Shown: positions 20,342 through 30,595, counted from the first letter of the stretch. The stretch: 64,000 nt of DNA from Pollenia angustigena (GCA_930367215.1 OV884059.1:63707393-63771392), one strand, 5' to 3'. Made by a program: numbers and translations. The notes: a model not told the origin generated them from the sequence alone.

Positions 20342-21340
20342 CGCAAACCGTTATCAATAATGGGTCGAAATTTTTTTTGTTATATTAGTGCGATAGTAGT
20401 CTTTAAAAAGTGGTTCATTACATCACTGTATCATTTATAACTGATGTGTTATTAAATGTTTCCCCAGGTTCTATATTTTAGTTAAATCCGAATTTTAGAG
20501 GAGTAGAACTTGTTAGGGTCAAAATGGGTAAAAGAGATTTTAGTACCATCAGAAAGCTGAAAGTGTCCTCTTTAACCCCATATATACTTGTTCAACTGTT
20601 TGGAACTGTCTGTTGAACACTTTTTGCATTTTAATGAAATTACTCGCAACATTTTTTTTTCTAGTTTTATTTAAGCTGCTGATATGACTGAAATATAACA
20701 CATGAACGGCTGAACATATTTGAATGAAATTTTAAACTCTCATAGCCGGATAGCTTTTGAGTTGAATTGAAAGAATGGAGGGTTGGGAGTGTGACTTGCG
20801 GACCTCTAAAATTGGTAACCTCGGAAATTCAAACTTTTAAAAAATTCACCAAAAATTTTTTATGGATTTCAAAAAAAAATTTAATTTAAGGTGTGCTACA
20901 AAAAATATGCTTAAATTTTTAGGTTATCTCCTTTGCCTTTGGAGATATTCGGATAAAACGGATTTTTTGGCTTGATTTTATAACGGGTTTTCTAGTTTTT
21001 TAATCGGATGGATTATGTTTTATGTCAAACTCTTATCAATAGTGGGTTCAAAATTTTTTATATTGGTAGTAAAGCAGTCTTCAAACTGCTTTGCCGATTA
21101 TACCTGCTGTGTTATAAAATTTTTTTTTTAGGTTCTATATTGTAGTCAAATTGAAATTCAGAAGTATAGAATTTATGAGGGTCAAAAGGGGTTAGAGAGA
21201 TGTTACTAGCTGTAGGAAGGTGAAAGTATCTACTTTAAACCCAAATGCACTTTTGTACCTGTTTGGACCAGCCTATAGAACACTTTTTTAGTTTGTGTAA
21301 AATTATTCGCAACATTTATTTTGCTCTTTTTATTTTACCT
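20342..21340. repeat. Internal duplication in the Transib 5' region, period about 683 bp
   Basis: A block starting TATCAATAATGGGT at about 20352 is repeated, diverged, from TATCAATAGTGGGT at about 21035. Shared later landmarks are GGTTCTATATT, GAAAGTGTCCTC/GAAAGTATCTAC and AACACTTTTT. Copy 1 shows the remnant of the same arrangement. Confidence 0.7.
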
Positions 21341-21507
21341 ATTCATATGACTGGAATATAAATGTACCAATCCAAGTTGTGCTAGGTATTTTATATTATA
21401 TAACTACCAATACCTGTGGGATTTTAAGCGTATCCTACTTTAGCCCAATTTAGTTTTTTATTCTACCTTATTATGCTACCTAGGAACACAGTATAATGCA
21501 AGCTATG

Positions 21508-21543
21508 TATAAAAGCCAGTGGTATTCGAATAAAATCTCAGTT
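21508..21543 (+). promoter_or_regulatory. Core promoter of the Transib transposase gene (TATA box plus initiator)
   Basis: TATAAAAG at 21508-21515 lies 32 bases upstream of the A of TCAGTT (21538-21543), which fits the arthropod initiator consensus TCAKTY. The transposase ATG follows at 21594. Spacing and sequences are those of a standard RNA polymerase II core promoter. Confidence 0.7.
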
Positions 21544-21593
21544 GTTAAAATATATCTAAGCAATAACAATCTAATTTTTAAATATCTATAAAA

Positions 21594-22138
21594 ATGGAGA
21601 GCTTCAGCTATAAAGAATTATCCGAAGATTATTTTAAAAATAAAAAGGAGGAAGATGTTTTAAGTTACATTGAAGGAAAACTCAATTTATATTCCTGCAG
21701 CGCTGAAATACGATCGGAACTGCAAAATAAAATAATCGATTAGATGGCGAACTCAGTGTCCAGATATCTTCAGAAGGTACAAATGAAAAGAACCTTGGGA
21801 GGCCAAAGAAATCACTTGAGAACTGTAGCGATAGATCTAAAAGGCGGAAGCTTAAGGATATCAACGAAGAAATCGGAGATACAAGTATTCAAGAAGCTTT
21901 GCTATATCAACTGCGATCACAAAAAGAACTCACAAAAGTCGATATTATTGAAAAAGTTTTTATCGCTAGTCCCAAGAGAACAAAACGGATTCTTAAGAGT
22001 ATTCCAACGCCAAGCGATAAAAAACAGTTTTCAAATGAAGAGGCATTAGCATTATTTTTAGATTTGAAGTTAACAAAAGATAATGATAATGTAAAAACCT
22101 ATTCACAAAATGATCATAGGTATTTTACATGCCTATAA
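21594..22138 (+). pseudogene. Transib transposase, N-terminal part
   Basis: ATG at 21594 opens MESFSYKELSEDYFKNKK and runs 49 codons to TAG at 21741. One missing base in the A-rich stretch near 21730 moves the sense frame. The continuation reads LGRPKKSLENCSDRSKRRK, then ALLYQLRSQKEL, IASPKRTKRILKSI and FSNEEALALFLDLKL. This agrees with the variable, basic N-terminal region of Transib transposases, which binds DNA and precedes the catalytic core. The protein stops after DNDNV: from about 22089 the DNA is already the element's 3' untranslated region, as shown by its match to 11300-11660 of copy 1. It is thus complementary to the C-terminal piece in copy 1. Confidence 0.75.
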
Positions 22139-22539
22139 ATTTTTTTAAAGGTATAGTGGCATATACGAGGCGAATGTATATGCATATAAAGGTAATATGA
22201 ATACGAATTTTTCCAGAAATATATAAAAATGTTTATATTTTTCAAAAGAAAACATTAAGTGTATGCTTGTAGAAGCAATTTATAGTCAGTTTGACACTTT
22301 TACTCCCATATGACCTATTCCAAATCAAATTTTTCAAACGAAAGAAAAAAATTATTTGAGTAAAAAATTCTAATAATTCAGCACACCGATTTTTATACAT
22401 TTAGAACAGTAATGTTTTCTAATATGTCCATTATTGTTTGTTAATTTTGTTCGGCATTAGGTCATGAGTTAAAATGAATTTTTAAATAAAAAATATAAAC
22501 ATATTTTGTTTTAAAATTCTATTTTATTTTATTTTATTT

Positions 22540-22578
22540 CCCAATATTTCGGTCAACTTTGTTGACCATCTTCAGGGG
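22540..22578 (-). ncRNA. Hammerhead-ribozyme-like motif of the Penelope-like element
   Basis: Read on the minus strand: CCC, then the core CUGAAGA (22575-22569), a hairpin with a perfect 7-bp stem GGUCAAC/GUUGACC and an AAA loop, then GAAA (22550-22547), UAUU and GGG. CCC and GGG can form helix I, and UAUU gives a minimal helix III. A single unpaired U separates the core from helix II. Hammerheads of this minimal type are known in Penelope-like elements. Activity is inferred, not shown. Confidence 0.6.
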
Positions 22579-22770
22579 TTCTATATAAAAATACAAAAAT
22601 ATATTGTATAAATTATTATAAAAAATTATTACACAAAACATTTCAAACACAAAAAATATAATTACATTTTAAAATAAATAAACGAAAATAAAAATGAAAA
22701 CAAAAAAATCACTTGTCTGAGCTGCTGTTCAGCTGAAAGCTTTAGTCAATTAATGTTTTTATATTTTATT

Positions 22771-25269
22771 TTATTTTGGTCTCTTTCTGTTTTTGTGTAT
22801 CGTGTGTTTGTATGTGTGAGCTGAGATATTTTCTGTATCCAGTTTGTAGTTTAATCTCTCATTTGTGTCTAAGTCAAGTATGTGTAGCATCTCCAAAGTA
22901 AATCTCCTGGCATAATTGCTCTCCTCTACTAATATTATAACGTCATCGAAATTTGGTGTATGTCCAGTAACTGCACAGTGGGCCGCGAGTGCTGTTTTTT
23001 GCTCCAGTGGTTTGTAAGTTGCTTTTAAATAAGACTTATGTGATGAGAGTCTGGTTTTTAGTTTGGTTTTAGTTGTGCCTACGTATGTCTTCTGACATAT
23101 GTTGGTATTGTCACCCTTACAATTAATTTTGTACACTACGTTGGGTTTTTCCTCATTTTTCAATTTTGATTTTGTTTTGCTAAATAATTTATTAACAGTA
23201 TTGTTACATTTAAAGGCCAACTGGAACTTGTCCTTATTATATATATTAGAATTTTTCAATCTCTCAGAAAATTTCGGTATATAGCTGATTGATTTGAAGA
23301 TTTTATCCTCCGATTCTCTAGTACCAGTTATGGGACACTTACTTCGTACTCGTTTTATCAAATCGTTAATTGTCTTTTTGGGGAAGTCATTCATTCTTAA
23401 AGTTTCCTTGATTTTATATAAATTTTTTCTGTGAAACTGATTGTCACTAATATCTAAAACCCTGTTGATAAAATTGGTTGCCGTATTTATAATAATTCGT
23501 TTTGGGTGTTTCGAGTAGAAATTTATTAATCTACCCGATGACGATGGTTTCTGGTACCAATCCAGTTTTAGCAGATTTCCTTGTCTTATTATTATTGAGT
23601 CCAAGTACGGTAGTTTACTATCACATTCTTTCTCCATGGTAAATTGAATTTGTCTGTTGTATGAGTTTAAGATTTTTAGTGTTTCATTAACTTTGTCCTT
23701 TTTTATGATTCCAAACAAATCATCAACATATTTGGTGAGACATCTAGGTTTTACATCCATTAGCTCCATAGTCGTGTCCAATAGCTCCTCCATAACTATG
23801 TCTGCAATCACAGGTGATGCCGGAGATCCCATTGGCATTCCTTTTAACTGTTCAAAAAATGTTTCTTCAAATTTAAAATATCTGGTGTCCTTTATACAAA
23901 AACTAAGTATTTGAATAAATAAATCTTTGGGTATTGATGTATGCTTCTCCAGTATATCCCATTTTCTTTCAATCGTCCTTAAAGCTAAGTTAACCGGTAT
24001 GCTGGGAAACAGCGAAATTACGTCAAAGGATATGAGGATTTCATCGTTTTCTATGGACGTATTGTTTATTTTAGATTTAAATTCCTTAGCGTCTTTAACA
24101 TTGTATTTTGAGTCAGTAGTCAAATTCTTCAAAATATTAATTATGTATTTGCATAGTCCATACGATGGTGAATTTATTGAAGAACAAATTGGTCGTAATG
24201 GCATTCCAACCTTGTGGATTTTTGGAAGTCCATAAATACGTGGTGAAGTGGCTATTCTATTAATCATTTTATTTTTCTCCGATTCGGTTATGAGGTTTAG
24301 GTTAAATAATTTGTCTATTAAAATATTGTTTTTTGTTTGTAACCCTGAGGTTGGGTCCTTCTTCATTCGTCTGTAGGTGCAAAAGTCCTTTAAAATATCT
24401 TTCATCTTCAATTCATAGTCACTTCTACTCATTGCAACCGTTTTATTTCCCTTATCAGCACTAAGTATGAGTATGTCATTATTTTCCTTCAAATATTTCC
24501 TTGTTTGTCCCACTGTGTCAAGTATTATTTTCTCTCTTTGGTTTAATTTTGTTTTGTTTAAGTGATCGTCTATTAATGTTATAAGTTTTGTTCTTGATGC
24601 TTCTTGTTGTTCCTTGTTCTCGAATGTTTGTATACAGTCCTCCCCCTCCGCTATGCAATTGAAAAGTGGGAATGCAGTTCTTGTGATAGGCAGAGCATAT
24701 TTGGGACCTAATGATAAAAGCCACTGTGAGTTTGTTGGAATGTTTTTGTTTGTTTTGTTCACAAACCACTCGTTGTCATTATTTATGTTTATTTCGTTTC
24801 TTTGTTTTGCTTTAAGTATTTGTAGTTTCTTAATATGTTTATTGTTGTTCTTTATCATTAGACTTTTGTAAATTATTTGTTCGCTGTGAATAAGTAAATC
24901 TCTATCATGTTCATTTAAAAGTATTTCTATAATTTCCTTTGATTTATTTAATTCTTCTTCGTTTTTATTAATGCGTGTATGTTTTTGTTGTATTAATAAT
25001 TTTAATATTTGTACGTGAAAGTTATATATGTACTTCTGTAATCTTTTTTCAATATTCGGAGGGATTTTGTTGTTAATTTCAAATATGTTCTTTATGTTTC
25101 TTGTGAAGTTTTTAATAAAATTTGGTATAGTACCAATTTGTTTACATTTAATAAGGAAAGTTGTTGATGATTTTAAATTAGCTAATTGTTTGTTATGTTT
25201 CGAATAATTTTTGATGATGGTTTTCGTATCATTGCTGTATTTTTGTCTAATAGTTGTGTATATCGTCAT
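22771..25269 (-). CDS. Penelope-like reverse transcriptase with GIY-YIG endonuclease
   Basis: An uninterrupted 832-residue protein, the usual size for Penelope-type ORFs. The N-terminal 250 residues are basic and Lys/Asn-rich. RT motifs follow: ILSADKGNKTV (about 268-278), RIYGLPKIHK (344-353), ISFDVISLFPSIP (413-425, first catalytic Asp), KGMPMGSPASPVIAD (476-490) and KYVDDLFG (513-520, catalytic YVDD). The C-terminus has the GIY-YIG nuclease: VVYKINC (711-717), a Cys-containing insertion, KTYVGTTKTKLKTRLSSH (727-744) and KTALAAHC (758-765). The nuclease nicks the target and the RT copies the RNA from the nick. The ATG at 25269 is the first in frame near the truncated 5' edge. No frameshift or stop was seen, so this is a young copy, though without an obvious promoter. 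Confidence 0.95.
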   Translation of the reverse strand: MTIYTTIRQKYSNDTKTIIKNYSKHNKQLANLKSSTTFLIKCKQIGTIPNFIKNFTRNIKNIFEINNKIPPNIEKRLQKYIYNFHVQILKLLIQQKHTRINKNEEELNKSKEIIEILLNEHDRDLLIHSEQIIYKSLMIKNNNKHIKKLQILKAKQRNEININNDNEWFVNKTNKNIPTNSQWLLSLGPKYALPITRTAFPLFNCIAEGEDCIQTFENKEQQEASRTKLITLIDDHLNKTKLNQREKIILDTVGQTRKYLKENNDILILSADKGNKTVAMSRSDYELKMKDILKDFCTYRRMKKDPTSGLQTKNNILIDKLFNLNLITESEKNKMINRIATSPRIYGLPKIHKVGMPLRPICSSINSPSYGLCKYIINILKNLTTDSKYNVKDAKEFKSKINNTSIENDEILISFDVISLFPSIPVNLALRTIERKWDILEKHTSIPKDLFIQILSFCIKDTRYFKFEETFFEQLKGMPMGSPASPVIADIVMEELLDTTMELMDVKPRCLTKYVDDLFGIIKKDKVNETLKILNSYNRQIQFTMEKECDSKLPYLDSIIIRQGNLLKLDWYQKPSSSGRLINFYSKHPKRIIINTATNFINRVLDISDNQFHRKNLYKIKETLRMNDFPKKTINDLIKRVRSKCPITGTRESEDKIFKSISYIPKFSERLKNSNIYNKDKFQLAFKCNNTVNKLFSKTKSKLKNEEKPNVVYKINCKGDNTNICQKTYVGTTKTKLKTRLSSHKSYLKATYKPLEQKTALAAHCAVTGHTPNFDDVIILVEESNYARRFTLEMLHILDLDTNERLNYKLDTENISAHTYKHTIHKNRKRPK

Positions 25270-25413
25270 GATGACTTTATGTTGCGGTGTGCCTCCCGTT
25301 CTAAAAAATTCTGAGCAATATCGAATGGTAAATTATATTGCTTTTATTGAACAAAAAAAAAATTTAAAGCCGTTTTCCGGGATTGGGAATTTGGGTATTT
25401 GTTTATCAAAAAT

Positions 25414-25690
25414 GGGGATGTTTTTCAGTCCACTCTTTTAAGAACTTTTTAATCTACATAACTGCCAAAATTCATTATGATACCTTTATTCATGTTAGAT
25501 TTATAGAATGTCAAACATTAAAATTATTAAAATATAGTGTAAATGAATAAAAGGGCTTTCAATATGAGTAAAAAATAATATTTTTAAGGTTTGACATTCT
25601 ATAAATCTGACATGAACAAAGATATGCTAACGAAATTCGGCAGTTATGCAGACTAAAAAGTTCTTAAAACAGTGGGCTGCAAAAAACCCC
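25414..25690. repeat. Approximately 280-bp palindrome inside Transib copy 2
   Basis: The same inverted-repeat block as at 10905-11182 in copy 1, bounded by GGGGATGTTTTTCAG and its near complement. Presence in both copies at the same place dates it before their insertion. Confidence 0.75.
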
Positions 25691-25947
25691 ACTTTTTTAA
25701 TAAAAAAATACCATAGTTCTCAATCTCAATCATTAGCATTTTCATACTAAATGCTAAAAAACATCAAAAGTTCAACTTTAACCTTAAATTTCTCAACAAC
25801 TACTGAACGGATTTTAAGAAAATTAAAACTGTAAAAAAGCTCAAGAAGTCTTCTCTCCTGCAAAAAAAAATTGCAAAATTATCTCTATCGGTTCAAAAGT
25901 TACAGATTTTTGGCCGATGAAAAACGATTTTCAGCCACTGTGCACCG

Positions 25948-26832
25948 TAGTGGTGTTGGTAAAAATATTACACTTGCAGGTGCTTCCTGATGAAAAAATC
26001 AGGGCATTTTTTTAAGTAAATCCATCTTTGGACCAGTAATTATATCTTCAATAACAGCAATAAATGCAAGATTTTTCAGATGTTAAGCAAAGCAAATAAG
26101 TATAACCGCTTATATGATAAAAATTGGTGTAAATAATGACTTATTATTGGAATGATGGCGCCTTAAAACAACAGGCCCATACCTCAGGTAGTATGTCGAA
26201 AAATATGCTTTTTATTTCAATATTTATTTATTGAATCTTCATATATTATGAATGCATTATATTCTTAATAAAGTGCTCTTTAACTTATTCAATAAACTAA
26301 ACCGTTGTTGCGTTACGCGAATACATGTTGTGCAACCTCCTCCACTTTCGAAATAACGGTATATATATACACAAGAGCCAACCTTAAAAACGGTAAGCAT
26401 TGGGTTAAGAATAAGGTTAAAACGCCTGTCAACTTTTTCAACTAGCACAGTGTAATTAATTAAATTTTATTCTAATACTTTATGTTTCTCGATTTCTGTT
26501 CACATGTATAGTTCTCTTCTCCTTAAGCGATTGCGGCTGCCATAATTTAAAATATTTCAAGCTTGTGGATTTGGGTGCTTAATATTTTGTAATCCTAGTT
26601 TTTACAAATGTCACATTAATATCCTTGTGAGTGTTCGAGTTTTTAACATAAATACCAGAGGGTGGCTGTAATTTTTTGAAAAAGTTTGTTTTGGCGCCTA
26701 AATTTTTTTCAAATTACAGACTGAGGCAGTGAATACAGAAGCACTAGATTAGCTTAAATAAAGAGTTGTAAATAAGAAGTTTGCGATCGGAACTTATAAG
26801 CCAAGTAATTTGAATTGCTTTAAGTTTCATTA
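25948..26832. other. No gene recognised
   Basis: AT-rich sequence right of Transib copy 2. The only open frame of note (26257-26448, minus) has no family motif. Confidence 0.4.
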
Positions 26833-27372
26833 TATCCATCACCAAAGGTGGCAAAGGGTATATAAAAGTTTGTCATTCCTTTTATAATTTTTACAGTACT
26901 GATCTTAGACCCTATAAAGTGTAAACATATTCTGGGTACTTATGAAAAGCAAAGTTGATTGAACGATGTCCGTGTGTATGTTGGAGTGGGTTTTTCGAAG
27001 ATCCCCGGAAATGATATGGATTTTGTTAAATAATTACATCACATAGGCTACTTTAAATTTTTGTATTGAAATCTACCCTGAACGGTCCACAAATTGGCAG
27101 GATTGGAGATGTGGGCGTGCCACTCCCATACAAAGACGTTGTAAATTTCTGTATGTCTGGATAACGGAAAGTGACAAAATAAGGTACAAGCATCTTGGTT
27201 ATCAATACACAACATTCGACAAAATGTGGGCGGTTATTGGAGAAGTGGGCGTGACACAAAATAGATTTATTTATATCTAAAAATCGGTATTTACATAAGT
27301 ATCTGTTCTTAGCGCATTAAGGTGAAGGGTATATAAGATTCGACATAGCTGAATATAGCACTCTTACTTGCT
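26833..27372 (+). repeat. Dispersed fly repeat, family C
   Basis: Starts TATATCCATCACCAAAGG with GGGTATATAAAAGTTTGTC and ends GGTGAAGGGTATATAAGATT followed by TGAATATAGCACTCTTACTT. Both ends are shared with the family C copies at 42212-44151. No coding capacity; probably a non-autonomous transposon. Confidence 0.65.
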
Positions 27373-27493
27373 TGAGTTTATTTTGCCTCTACATACCTAT
27401 TTGGAATTTGTACTTTAAAAGCCGTTCTAGATGTGCTTAAATAAATTTTTGAGCTGATAATGTGTATGTAAATAAAATTCCTCATGGGCGTCA

Positions 27494-27567
27494 GGCCCAT
27501 TAGCTCAGTTGGTTAGAGCGTCGTGCTAATAACGCGAAGGTCGCGGGTTCGATCCCCTCATGGGCCA
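27494..27567 (+). tRNA. tRNA-Ile (AAT)
   Basis: 74 bases, identical to the gene at 6286: acceptor GGCCCAT/ATGGGCC and anticodon AAT in the loop CTAATAA. A five-T run follows about 11 bases downstream. It lies alone between dispersed repeats. Confidence 0.97.
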
Positions 27568-28640
27568 CATTTGTTACTTTTTATTCTGTTTAATACCGTT
27601 ATTTAACAAAAAAAATTTTAATCTATTGAGTCAAACAAAGCAGAGTTGCTACATGAAAACCCCTGCATAAATGTTTTCTTAATTTTTGTATTTAGACGGT
27701 GATTTATATTGTACTTGTAGGTATGCACAGAAAATATTATTTTTTCAATTCAAACAAAAAATTTGCCGGATCAAAACGTATTTTGTTTAAAACATGACCT
27801 TTTTTCAAACAAATAATTGTGAATATTAGCAAAATTAGTTTTTGATATTTAAAAAAAATTTTCTAACAAATAATTTAGCCGAATCAAACAAAAAAAAATA
27901 CTGTTATTCTTAAAAATTTAAAGCAAATCATTAACTGAATCAAACAAAAAAGTTTCCTCTTATTGTACTGAAAGCAGAAGATGGAGCAGGCAGCCAGACA
28001 GACAGACGACAGTGACGCTACTGGCTTTGGTACAAATCTTAATTTTGAAATAATTTCTTGTCTAGTCTGTCTTGTCTCTTGGTCTAGCTTAGCTACAAAG
28101 CACAACATAATGTTTTTTTCTCATTCACCGTTTGTCTAATCCTTACCTTGGCTTTAGAAGAAGAAATCTCAACTAAAAACTGTACACGACCTGATATGGT
28201 TTTCGTCATCATTCTGCCATATAAAATTTATGTATTAAACTGAAAAAATTTAAAAAATAGAATACGGGATATCATAATCATGATTATTCTTTGACAAAAA
28301 TATCATTTAAGCCTGTTCATCGATTTGGAACGTTAAACGTTCGCATAGAAAATTACATTTAAAACAAAAACAAATTTTAGAATTTTGTTTTTGTACCTGT
28401 TACTTTTAGCCAAACTCCAAACACCAAACTCATTCTAAAGAGAGAAACGCATGAACTTTTTTGTTAAAAAATACGGGCGTGTTTTAGAAATCGAAATGAA
28501 GTGGATTTAAAATCGAGAAAATTTTAAAAACGAACCTTCATGAAAGTTCATAAAAATATTCCATTTTATCAACTTCATTCGTTAAGTATATATTATTCAT
28601 GCAAGAACAACACTCAAAACCACGAAAAACTACGGTCATT
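27568..28640. other. No gene recognised
   Basis: AT-rich sequence with several loose repeats of ATCAAAC(A)nTTT between 27620 and 27960 and a CAGACAGACAGACGACAG patch near 27990-28010. No ORF with a family motif. Confidence 0.4.
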
Positions 28641-28978
28641 TAGTAAATAATTTAGTAGTGAATGTCTTGTAACTTGAGTCGGCAAATTCTAGCCGGGACA
28701 AGTTGGAAGGTATTTGCTTTAAGGCCAGCACGACTAAGGGTTATCCATCCTCCCATCCCCCACCCCATTACCTATGATCCTATCAATCCCCCTTTATTTC
28801 CCATTTCCCCCACTTTTAAGGTCAAGGTGGTTGATAGCAGTGCCGAGGACCTGAATGGCTGGTTAGTGGTTAAAGAAACTGGTCGCGAACAGCTTCCCTC
28901 TGGCGCCGATGGCAAGGGTCAGTTGTAACTTGGCCTAGTCCGTGCAAGCCGTCACTGGGCGAGACGGTCCTTTTCTTT

Positions 28979-30595
28979 ATGGCTTACTCGGACCAAAAAA
29001 CTGGACAAATTTACAGAAAAAACCAAGGACGCGACTCTAAGAGTCGATGCAGGGAATATCTCTGACAACTCGGCAGTTTCGGTGCCAGATCCAGACGCCG
29101 ATTGGCTGAGTATCTACAGAGATATTCTTGAGCAAGAAGGTCAGTTATTGACAGAACTGACAGAGACAAGCGGGACGAACGACCCCCCAGTCGGTTCCCC
29201 GTCTCGAACAGGGGTCTCGGAAAGACTCGATGGTCTAGCTCTGGGATCTGATGATGAGCTTGAAATTACAATGATTTCAGCTCATGATCAGGACCATAGG
29301 CTCCTGAGGTCACACTCGAGATAGGGAGCGGAGTAGTGGGTGGATCAAAACCCATTGTTCGGCAGGATGCGACAGAACAGGTCGCATCAGAAGGCCGAAC
29401 GAATCTTGAAAAAGCCAAGAGTGGTGTAAGGGCCTCCTTAGCCTTTCTAGAAAAGATAGATAAGAAAGACTCCTTACTACACGATGGGCGGGATAGGCAC
29501 TTGCTGAGGAAGCACCGAAAGAACGTTGCCATATTCGAACGAATCCACGGATCTGTCGGTGATATCCTAGGCATTCCCTATCCTGCGGGATACACAGCAA
29601 GGGCTGCTGAGGGCTCAAATGTCAGTATGGACAACGAAACCTCAGTAACCCCTGCTGATGAATCCTCCAATAATGGAACGGGAAGTAAGAAAGGAGGTAC
29701 AGAATCAACACCTGGTTCTCTAAACCGAGACAGTACGGTCACGGATAAGGGAACCAAGCCTGATGATGTACCACCCTCTACTAGCTTCGCGATGAGGACT
29801 GGTAAAGTCTTGATAATCTCCGACAGTCCCCCCCTAAGGGAGGTCACAAAGGGGATTACTGAGAAATACCAGCCAACATCTGCAGGGAAATCGGGTGATC
29901 ACCGACAGAGCTCTGCTAAGGCCCCCAAAAAGCGGGTATTTAAGAGAGTTAGGTCTGGTGATGACCAGAAATCCCCAGCGGCCAAAAGGAAGGATCCCCG
30001 AAAGGAGATCACTAAGAGGGCTGGTTCCAGAGAGGAACAACCCTCTACGTCAAAGAAGCTAAGGGAGTCGTCAGGTAAGGACGGTATTCTAGCAGCTGTC
30101 ATTGATCGTATGGATCCCGATGGAAGGATCAGTGTCGAGAAATGGCAGGTGCTAGAAAACAAACTACTCGACGAAATCTTTAGCGTCAAAGGAAGGCCGC
30201 ACGAAGTATCGTTCAAAGGGGCTGACTGGATAAGAGGTGTCAAAACTGTCAGTTTAAAGGCTGCAATCGGCAGGTGTGGCAGCGCTTATCCTGAATCCAG
30301 ATTGGACGTCATACTCGCGTCTGAGTTGCCATTAAGGCCGGTAGTCACTGTATGGATTCCTCCACCTATAAAACCGGTGGAGGTCATACTGGGGTTACTG
30401 GCCAATCAGATTAATGGGCTCTTTACAGGCCAGTGGAAGATGATAGCTTCACTGGGTTGTAAGGAGAACCAAGGAAGAGATTTCAGGTTCGCAGTAGACC
30501 GGGAATCTCTGAAAAAACTGAAGTCAATGGGAGGGGTTGCTGTATTCGGGTTAGGGTCTATCAGATTTAGGTTTCCTAAAAATGATAAACCCTAA
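28979..30595 (+). pseudogene. LINE ORF1 (gag-like), frameshifted
   Basis: The protein binds element RNA in the family. From 29336 a 419-codon frame is open to TAA at 30593-30595. Upstream coding (DPDADWLSIYRDILEQEGQ, about 29088-29145) lies in another frame and joins after a shift near 29299. The only nearby ATG, at 28979, needs a further shift, so the exact start is uncertain. The middle is low-complexity and Lys/Ser/Pro-rich. The C-terminal 130 residues (FKGADWIRGV, then PVVTVWIPPP, GRDFRFAVDRES and VAVFGLGSIRFRF) resemble the DUF4780-type domain of insect LINE ORF1 proteins. No CCHC zinc knuckle is present. The stop overlaps the ORF2 start by 14 bases. Confidence 0.75.

Larger units (their letters stand above)
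22436..25298 (-). mobile_element. Penelope-like retroelement inserted in Transib copy 2
   Basis: The borders are placed by comparison with the uninterrupted Transib copy 1 (about 11280-11310). It carries one long intact ORF (25269-22771), about 330 bases of 3' sequence and a hammerhead-like motif at 22540-22578. The 5' end lies only about 30 bases before the start codon, so the upstream terminal repeat expected of Penelope elements is missing and the copy is 5'-truncated. I found no clear target duplication. Confidence 0.85.
19379..25942 (+). mobile_element. Transib copy 2 (RAG1-like DNA transposon), plus orientation
   Basis: Perfect 5-bp target duplications CACCG flank it at 19374-19378 and 25943-25947. 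They differ from those of copy 1, so it is an independent insertion. The 5' end is CACTGTGGCTGAAAATTG; the 3' end, read on the minus strand, is CACAGTGGCTGAAAATCG, with a perfect RSS-type heptamer. Layout: about 1.6 kb of 5' non-coding sequence with an internal duplication and a nested MITE, a core promoter, the N-terminal transposase part (21594-22138), then directly the 3' region. The catalytic part of the gene is deleted. A Penelope-like element (22436-25298) interrupts the 3' region. Without the insertions it is about 3.0 kb. Confidence 0.9.

Noticed and set aside
7546..25942. Giant terminal-inverted-repeat element (Polinton-like) or a chromosomal inversion
   Set aside because: The inner and outer boundaries coincide with Transib ends, and each half has its own, different 5-bp target duplication, so two separate insertions explain everything. 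No Polinton genes (polymerase B, integrase, capsid) are present.
29266..30243. Several minus-strand ORFs of 68-114 codons
   Set aside because: Antisense shadows of LINE ORF1. The GC-rich element makes long open frames likely on both strands.
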